From assembly GCA_018830885.1 (NCBI GenBank), contig JAHJRI010000080.1:1-61565 (forward strand): a stretch of 61,565 bases of DNA, written 5' to 3'. Below are positions 54,989 to 61,565 of the stretch, piece by piece; within the stretch, counting starts at the first letter, position 1, and each line of letters begins with the position of its first letter. The stretch comes from a bacterium (lineage in GTDB: Bacteria; SAR324; XYD2-FULL-50-16). The notes beneath the pieces are model-generated. The model saw only the letters and a list, made by a program, of their open reading frames with translations. It had not been told where the DNA came from and did not search any database. Position numbers and translations under genes: made by a program.

Positions 54989-55921
54989 TTATATGCTGCG
55001 TTGCTGATTTAAATTAAGAACGTTTTCCAAATCCAACAGGATCTTCACCTTCTTTCCCACTTTCCCCATTCCCATGATATTGTTGCCTTCAATCCCTGAA
55101 TGTCCTGCTGGCGGCCGATCAATTCTATCTTCAGGAATGTCAACAACTTCATTAACCGTATCGACAATCAAACCCACAGCAATTTCATCCACATCGACAA
55201 CGATAATACACGTCCTTTCATCATATTCTCTTTTTTCCAGCTTGAATCGCATTCTCACATCCATCACCGGAATCACTTTTCCACGCAGATTGATTACGCC
55301 CTTGATATAAGGTGGGGTGTCCGGGACTTCGGTCACCTTTTGCATCACGATAATTTCGGTAACATACTTGATTTCAATCCCATAGTCCTCTTTACCAATC
55401 CGAAAAGACAAGAACCGGTCTTTTTGCGTATCTTCTTCCATCTCGTCGAACTGATCATCCTCAATTTCTCTGTTCATTTCAGATTTGACCTTTTCGGTTT
55501 TAGCTTCCTGATTTGACACTGGTTCCTTTGACTGAACCACGATTGGTTGTTTTTCCTGAACGGTCGGTTCGCGCTCGTCCAATTCCAGCTTTATCCCTGG
55601 CTTTGCCATGGGGCTTTCTCCTCCAGACAAATCCGGACCCTCTGCTGTCTGCTCTAGCTCAATGGCAGGCGTAACCTCAGCCATCTTCTCATTCATGATT
55701 GTTTTTGGGGGTTTATTTTGTTCCGGTTTTTTTCCTTTATGGTTTGCCGCTGACTGCGGTTTGGATCCCCTGGGGGTTGCTTTCATCTTCGCTTTCTTTG
55801 GCTTCTTCTTTTCAGCAGTCGCTCCCCGTTTCTCGACACCATTGAGAGCATCCATAGTATCCAGGGCTTTACGAGTTCCCCGGCGATGTTTGTTCAACTG
55901 TTTTTTCGAAGGTAATCCCAT
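54989..55921 (-). CDS. cheW: CheW-type adaptor with long disordered N-terminal extension
   Basis: 310 residues. The first ~155 are low-complexity and rich in Lys, Pro, Glu and Gln (KKQLNKHRRGTRKALDTM, KKPKKAKMKATPRG, TEKVKSEMNREIEDDQFDEM), predicted disordered. The C-terminal ~145 form a CheW domain: FLSFRIGKEDYGIEIKYVTEII, PPYIKGVINLRGKVIPVMDVRMRF and IAVGLIVDTVNEVVDIPEDRI. CheW couples receptors to CheA. Basic/Pro-rich extensions ahead of a CheW-like domain are a feature of ParP, the partner of ParC, and a ParA-type gene is directly upstream. It is the only CheW in the operon, so it may serve both tasks (inference). Confidence 0.85.
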   Translation of the reverse strand: MGLPSKKQLNKHRRGTRKALDTMDALNGVEKRGATAEKKKPKKAKMKATPRGSKPQSAANHKGKKPEQNKPPKTIMNEKMAEVTPAIELEQTAEGPDLSGGESPMAKPGIKLELDEREPTVQEKQPIVVQSKEPVSNQEAKTEKVKSEMNREIEDDQFDEMEEDTQKDRFLSFRIGKEDYGIEIKYVTEIIVMQKVTEVPDTPPYIKGVINLRGKVIPVMDVRMRFKLEKREYDERTCIIVVDVDEIAVGLIVDTVNEVVDIPEDRIDRPPAGHSGIEGNNIMGMGKVGKKVKILLDLENVLNLNQQRSI

Positions 55922-55925
55922 AACT

Positions 55926-56633
55926 CTACCGTAATTGTATTATTGCTTCTGCAATGGTTTCGATCTCATTGATGGCTTTTATTGCTTGTTCATAGAGCTT
56001 CTGGTTCGTTCTGACAGAATCGGCATATTCAAAAAGATTGCTGCCACCCCTGGAGAAATTTTCAAAAACGGATCCAAAAGAGAACGTTGCATCCAGACAG
56101 TGAATGGTGTCCGGCAATATGTGCTGAAAATACTCGATCACATGTTGTCGATTGACCAGCGGATGGGTGAAAGATGGGACAATATAAAAATAGTCCCGGC
56201 TTTCCGGATCCAATGCCATAATTCGGTTGATGATAGGCAGCAGATTATCCTCGAAGGCCTCTTCATCATTGGTGGATGTTCTCATGGGAATCAGCACCAG
56301 ATCTGCAACTGCGCATGCAAACTGAGTATGGAATTTACCGATGCTCTCCCCGGGAACATCCAGAACCAGCAATTCGTTCTCCGTCTCAAGCGCTTCCAGT
56401 TCCTTCAGGATGACACTCCGATCTGTGCTGGAAATGTGTGCAAAACCGACATCGGTAGATGGTTTCTGATTTTCCACCCTCCGCTGCCACCATTTATAGA
56501 GGGTTTTCTGGGGATCCATTTCAACAATGGATATCGATCCAAAAGCAGCTCTGATCTTCTTTGAAAATGCAATATTCTGTGCCAGTGTGCTTTTCCCTGT
56601 TCCACCCTTCGTTTGAACAAAAGCAATAATCAT
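55926..56633 (-). CDS. ParA-family ATPase of the chemotaxis operon (ParC/PpfA-like)
   Basis: 235 residues. Deviant Walker A AFVQTKGGTGKSTLAQNIAFS, then IVEMDPQKTLYKWWQRR and LVLDVPGESIGKFHTQFACAVADLVLIPMR. ParA-type ATPases placed among che genes position chemoreceptor arrays, as ParC does in Vibrio and PpfA in Rhodobacter. There is no partner ParB. It lies 12 bp after cheA and 4 bp before the cheW-like gene. The array-positioning role is inferred from context. Confidence 0.85.
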   Translation of the reverse strand: MIIAFVQTKGGTGKSTLAQNIAFSKKIRAAFGSISIVEMDPQKTLYKWWQRRVENQKPSTDVGFAHISSTDRSVILKELEALETENELLVLDVPGESIGKFHTQFACAVADLVLIPMRTSTNDEEAFEDNLLPIINRIMALDPESRDYFYIVPSFTHPLVNRQHVIEYFQHILPDTIHCLDATFSFGSVFENFSRGGSNLFEYADSVRTNQKLYEQAIKAINEIETIAEAIIQLR

Positions 56634-56645
56634 AACATTCGCAAG

Positions 56646-58829
56646 TTATGCAATTTCCTTCCTTAAATCCGCCACGTCAAGGATCAAACTCACTTCACCA
56701 TTGCTCAGAATCGAACACCCGGAAATACCGGGGATTTTCCCAAGGTACTCCGATAAACCCTTGATAACGGTCTGATACTGCCCCAGAAGCTCGTCCACCA
56801 TGAGCCCAAAAACGTCATCCTGATGCTCCAGTACAATTAAGATCGCATCTTCGAGTTTTGTATGCTGGGGTTCAATATTGTGAAGCTTATGAAGCCGGTA
56901 GACGGGCACCAGTTGTTCCCGGATCATCACCACTTCCCGGTTTTGCACGATCGTAATGTTCTCCGGCTGGACCTGGATCGATTCTCGAATTGAGAGCAGC
57001 GGAGCTGTATAAACTGACTTGCCAACACGAAGCAACATGCCGTCGATAATAGCCAGTGTCAATGGAATCCGCAAACCCAACGTACTGCCGCGACCCGGGC
57101 TGCTTCTGATATCGACATGCCCCTTTACTTTTTCGATATTCCGCTTGACGACATCCATACCCACACCCCGTCCTGAAACAGAAGTTATCTTGTCAGCAGT
57201 TGAGAATCCAGGCTCGAAGATCAGTTTATATACCTTTTCATCAGGCCAGTCCTTGGCTTCCTCCTCCATGACCAGCTTTCGTTCGATCCCTTTGGCAAGG
57301 ATTTTCTCCCGGTTCAAACCCCTGCCGTCATCAATAATATTGATCCAGACCTCGTTGCCTTCATATTTCGCTTCGATGATCAGTTTGCCAACCTTCGATT
57401 TCCCTGCTGCTGCGCGTTCATCCGGGGGTTCGATGCCATGGTCGATGGAATTTCGAACAAGATGGACCAGCGGATCCGAGATTTGCTCAACAACCGTTTT
57501 GTCCAGCTCAGTATCTTCACCTCTGGTTTCGAAATGCACTTGTTTGCCAGACTTTTTGGAAAGATCCCGCACGAGACGCACCATTTTTCGAAAGGTCCCT
57601 GCCAGTGGTATCATCCGGATAGACATGGCCACATCCTGCAGTTCTGTGATCAGGTTATTCAACTGATGGGAAGAGCGCCCGGATTTATCGACATCCTGCT
57701 GAACGTTGCTGGTAATCATCTGGCTGACAATCATCAACTCCCCTACAAGATTAATGACCTTATCCACTTTGGTGAGGTTAACACGAATATCTGTCTGCAG
57801 CTGTTTGGAAACCGACGATTTCTCTTCTCCTGATTTAGCTGGAATATCCACGACCGGGGCCCGGTCAAGCGGTTGTGCCCCGACCACTCTTTTTTCTGAT
57901 AGTTCAATCGGTGAAACTTTTTTATCCGCCAGGGAAACACCAACAATTTCGTCCATCATCGACAAGTACTGCTGATAGTCCTCAATAACAGGACTCCCTT
58001 TCTGGCCAATCTGTTGAACAGTAACGCGAATCACATCCAGCACCTTGACAAGCACCGTCACGTTTTCTTCGGTGGTGGGGATTTCCTTATTCTTCATACC
58101 GTCAAAAACGGTTTCCACCCGGTGACTGACCAACTCCAGGTGCTTAAAATTCATAAAACCGCAGTTTCCCTTAAAACTGTGAATCAACCGATAGGCATTG
58201 TCTAGAAGCTGTTGATCAAACCCAAACTTTTCAAGGATCAGAAGGACCTCCTCTGTTTTTTCAAATCCGCTTTCCGCCTCCTGAACAAACTGGCTAATCA
58301 TCTCATCAGTGATGGGGATTTCCATCTCATCGTCGGTTTCCAGCACCATCTCGGCAGTCCCGCTTTCCGAAAGCGCATCGCCGATAGGCACTTTCCCGGG
58401 TTTTTGTGGAGAGGCAGCGCGACCAGAAATCAGATCATCCATAACCTGACACAGGGTCTCATTTCCCGCCTCAAAGCCCTCGTCAGTCTGGGCTTGATAG
58501 ACCTGCTCCAGAATTCTGACCATCTGGTCACAAACCGACACCATAATATCAAGATGTTCCGAGCCAAATACAAGCTTTCCCTTACGAAATAGATCCAGCA
58601 GTGTTTCAGCGGAATGAGTAATTTTCTGGATATTATTCAGATTGAGGAATCCGGCACCCCCTTTGATGGAATGAAAGCAGCGAAAAATCTTGTTTATTTT
58701 CTCTTCATCATAATCCGATTCCAATTCAACCAGAATGGGTTCAATATCCTCCAGCATCTCTTTAGAATCCACGACAAATTCCTGAAGAATATCCTTCATA
58801 TCTTCAGTGCCACCGCCTTGTTCAGACAT
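56646..58829 (-). CDS. cheA: Chemotaxis histidine kinase CheA with two HPt domains
   Basis: About 727 residues from ATG 58829, which has AGGA five bases upstream (the frame extends to 58877). Two phosphotransfer domains: FRCFHSIKGGAGFLNL near residue 45 and YRLIHSFKGNCGFMNF near 225, each with the His. Then a dimerisation segment (TDIRVNLTKVDKVINLVGELMIVSQMI), the kinase core (LVHLVRNSIDHGIEPPDERAAAGK, VSGRGVGMDVVKRNIEKV, STLGLRIPLTLAIIDGMLL) and a CheW-like P5 domain. No obvious CheY-binding P2. First gene of the che operon. Confidence 0.95.
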   Translation of the reverse strand: MSEQGGGTEDMKDILQEFVVDSKEMLEDIEPILVELESDYDEEKINKIFRCFHSIKGGAGFLNLNNIQKITHSAETLLDLFRKGKLVFGSEHLDIMVSVCDQMVRILEQVYQAQTDEGFEAGNETLCQVMDDLISGRAASPQKPGKVPIGDALSESGTAEMVLETDDEMEIPITDEMISQFVQEAESGFEKTEEVLLILEKFGFDQQLLDNAYRLIHSFKGNCGFMNFKHLELVSHRVETVFDGMKNKEIPTTEENVTVLVKVLDVIRVTVQQIGQKGSPVIEDYQQYLSMMDEIVGVSLADKKVSPIELSEKRVVGAQPLDRAPVVDIPAKSGEEKSSVSKQLQTDIRVNLTKVDKVINLVGELMIVSQMITSNVQQDVDKSGRSSHQLNNLITELQDVAMSIRMIPLAGTFRKMVRLVRDLSKKSGKQVHFETRGEDTELDKTVVEQISDPLVHLVRNSIDHGIEPPDERAAAGKSKVGKLIIEAKYEGNEVWINIIDDGRGLNREKILAKGIERKLVMEEEAKDWPDEKVYKLIFEPGFSTADKITSVSGRGVGMDVVKRNIEKVKGHVDIRSSPGRGSTLGLRIPLTLAIIDGMLLRVGKSVYTAPLLSIRESIQVQPENITIVQNREVVMIREQLVPVYRLHKLHNIEPQHTKLEDAILIVLEHQDDVFGLMVDELLGQYQTVIKGLSEYLGKIPGISGCSILSNGEVSLILDVADLRKEIA

Positions 58830-59102
58830 TTTTTCCTGATATAGTATGAAATTTGCGAAAAGTATGGGCTGCGCCACGATTCACCGGTGAACCACATCGC
58901 TGCTATATGTCGGTAACAGTAATCAGTTCCTATCCAAGATTCAAGACCACACTCAATTGTGTTCAGCGAAAATGGTGAAAATCAGATTAGCCGGCTTGTC
59001 AATCCCACCCTTTGACCAAGTTTAACTTTTTTGGGAAAAGAAACCCTTTTTAACGATCAGCACCAACAAACCTTCAAAAAGACGCGGTCATCCGCGGTTC
59101 AA
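58830..59102. other. Upstream region of the chemotaxis operon
   Basis: About 270 bp without a gene. On the minus strand a perfect TTGACA (58997-59002) is not matched by a -10 at 16-18 bp; TTGAAT with TACTGT 17 bp on is a weak alternative nearer the gene. A hairpin CGCGG/TCAT/CCGCG at 59083-59096 precedes the large palindrome. The true promoter is not determined. Confidence 0.35.
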
Positions 59103-59146
59103 TTTTTTTAGGGGGGAATGGTCATGACCATTCCCCCCTAAAAAAA
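59103..59146. terminator. 44-bp perfect palindrome, bidirectional terminator
   Basis: Arms 59103-59124 and 59125-59146 are exact reverse complements with no spacer. Each strand reads seven T, A, six G, AATGGTCA and its complement, so a GC stem is followed by a T-run on the complementary side in both directions (A-run entering, or the reverse strand equally). It lies between the groESL and che transcripts. Loopless 22-bp arms are unusually long for a plain terminator. Confidence 0.6.
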
Positions 59147-59360
59147 CACAGACCGCCCCCTCAAAAAGCCAATATATCCTGTTCAATCACAAACAGGCCT
59201 GACCGTCTCTTAATCAAAATATTGAATAAAACCAGCAAGTCAATTGGAAAGCCCCTCTTGGGTGCATGAGCACCCATTATTCCATATTTCAATGCAATAA
59301 TAAAGACTGTTTTACACCGAGCATAAAAATTAGCCTGATTTTCAGTTTCATCATCCTGCC

Positions 59361-59395
59361 TTTACAAAAAAAAGTGCCGGGAATTCCCGTCCCGG
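59361..59395 (-). terminator. Rho-independent terminator on the minus strand
   Basis: Read leftward: GCCGGG, a 9-base loop, CCCGGC, AC, then eight T. It lies about 370 bp downstream of groEL; without the 195-bp element inserted between, it would sit much closer to the first groEL terminator, suggesting tandem termination of groESL. Confidence 0.6.
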
Positions 59396-59507
59396 CTAAA
59401 TCTTTCATCCCCGTTCAGAACTCAGCGGGAAGCCTAATCGGCAATCTCTCTCACAAAATCCACTTGGAAAAAAAACTGCCGTCTGGTTTGGTCTGATATA
59501 AAAAAAG

Positions 59508-59702
59508 GCAACTATTCACCACTTTTCTATTGCCATCAAAGCGAGGACCCGTATGTCATTAAACTCATTCTCGGCAGACATCCATGTCTGCCTCCGAGGG
59601 CGGTCGTTCACATCACCATCCTGGCGATGCTTAACCACTCCCAATCCGTTCAATAACATACGGGTCCTCGCTCTGGCGGCTGTATATGAGCTGCATAGTT
59701 AC
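59508..59702. mobile_element. MITE-like palindromic element, copy 2, with 8-bp target duplication
   Basis: 195 bp, roughly 80% identical by eye to 30233-30428. Ends GCAACTATTC and GCATAGTTAC. Exact direct repeat AAAAAAAG at 59500-59507 and 59703-59710, different from that of copy 1, which shows independent insertion. The central stem is GGCAGACA/TGTCTGCC (59573-59580 with 59585-59592, loop TCCA), where copy 1 has GACGGC/GCCGTC; pairing is kept although bases differ. The arm GGACCCGTATGT with ACATACGGGTCC is likewise compensated relative to copy 1. The element lies against the A-tract of the groEL terminator. Confidence 0.87.
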
Positions 59703-59711
59703 AAAAAAAGC

Positions 59712-59746
59712 AAAAAAAAAGCCGGCACAAGGCCGGCTTTTTTTTT
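59712..59746. terminator. Rho-independent terminator of groESL
   Basis: AAAAAAAAAGCCGGC (59712-59726) and GCCGGCTTTTTTTTT (59732-59746) form a perfect 15-bp arm pair around ACAAG. It starts 19 bp after the groEL stop codon and works in both orientations. Strong stem with nine T on each side. Confidence 0.9.
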
Positions 59747-59764
59747 CAGATGGACTTCACCGAT

Positions 59765-61444
<1,680 letters not shown>

Positions 61445-61527
61445 TTAATTCAGAAATTCCGGATGATTCTTGATTGTATAAACCCGGTACCCATTTCACA
61501 TAAATGATATTCGATCGAAAAAACCGA

Positions 61528-61565
61528 CTACTCGATAATACCCAGAATATCATCTTCTTTCATCA
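61528..61565 (-). CDS. groES: Co-chaperonin GroES, C-terminal end (cut by the window edge)
   Basis: Only the last residues are in the window: MKEDDILGIIE then TAG, which matches the GroES C-terminus (EEDILGIIE). GroES caps GroEL. Transcribed leftward into groEL; any promoter or CIRCE element would lie beyond the window. Confidence 0.9.
   Translation of the reverse strand, partial: MKEDDILGIIE

Noticed and set aside
58997..59002. Perfect TTGACA on the minus strand upstream of cheA
   Set aside because: No -10 element at 16-18 bp; not reported as a promoter.

Overview
The window looks like chromosomal DNA of a Gram-negative (diderm) bacterium. It has lipid A genes (lpxA, lpxB, fabZ, an OmpH/Skp chaperone), type II secretion pseudopilins, outer-membrane-type barrels and lipoproteins. 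Base composition is moderate and even. The mix of GH57/DUF4912, GerW/DUF2953, DUF3334, three-domain-type IspG, SLH/TPR lipoprotein and a ParA-containing chemotaxis operon suggests a deltaproteobacterial-type lineage (Desulfobacterota or SAR324/Lambdaproteobacteria-like). This placement is inference. No rRNA, tRNA, CRISPR array, prophage or transposase gene was seen.

Layout. 1-3050 (minus strand): mrp, DUF971 and tgt (cut by the window edge), then mogA. 3187-7480: a compact GH57/DUF4912, DUF2953 and GerW cluster with overlapping genes. 7689-8834: a TraB-family membrane protein. 8949-14741: ompH-fabZ-lpxA-gnnA-gnnB-lpxB, an arrangement that predicts lipid A built on a 2,3-diamino sugar; the gnnB-like aminotransferase carries an N-terminal degenerate PIN-like domain. 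15014-21468: CPBP protease, an exported membrane-anchored protein, pyrG and uvrA. 21817-24051 (plus): DUF350 protein, zinc-ribbon protein and DUF3334 (CheX-like). 24115-27421: gspG-H-I-J-K. 27662-34647: a small exported protein, an ABC-F ATPase, an outer-membrane-type protein with an RHS-like lipoprotein, and a Bax-inhibitor-1 protein. 34768-40904: ppiB, a methyltransferase, orn, uppP, an LPP20-like exported protein and a TPR/SLH lipoprotein. 40971-49181: ispG, rpoZ, a YfgM-like protein, hom and a divergent glnD. 49570-51544: purQ-like and cysteine desulfurase. 51592-58829: the chemotaxis operon cheA-parA-cheW-cheR-cheB-cheD-cheY-cheX. 59765-61565: groEL and the end of groES.

The least expected material is in the intergenic DNA. 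Four palindromic mobile-type elements lie between genes. Two (30233-30428 and 59508-59702) are diverged copies of one ~195 bp element with terminal inverted repeats beginning GTAAC/GCAAC, each flanked by its own exact 8-bp direct repeat. Their internal stems differ in sequence yet still pair. A third (2253-2460) also has an exact 8-bp flanking repeat. A fourth (37461-37605) has different ends but shares core sequence with the third. Such ends and an 8-bp duplication suggest IS66-type mobilisation of a hairpin module with a conserved CATCC-type loop. Two of the elements sit about 35 bp upstream of start codons, and one sits against the groEL terminator.
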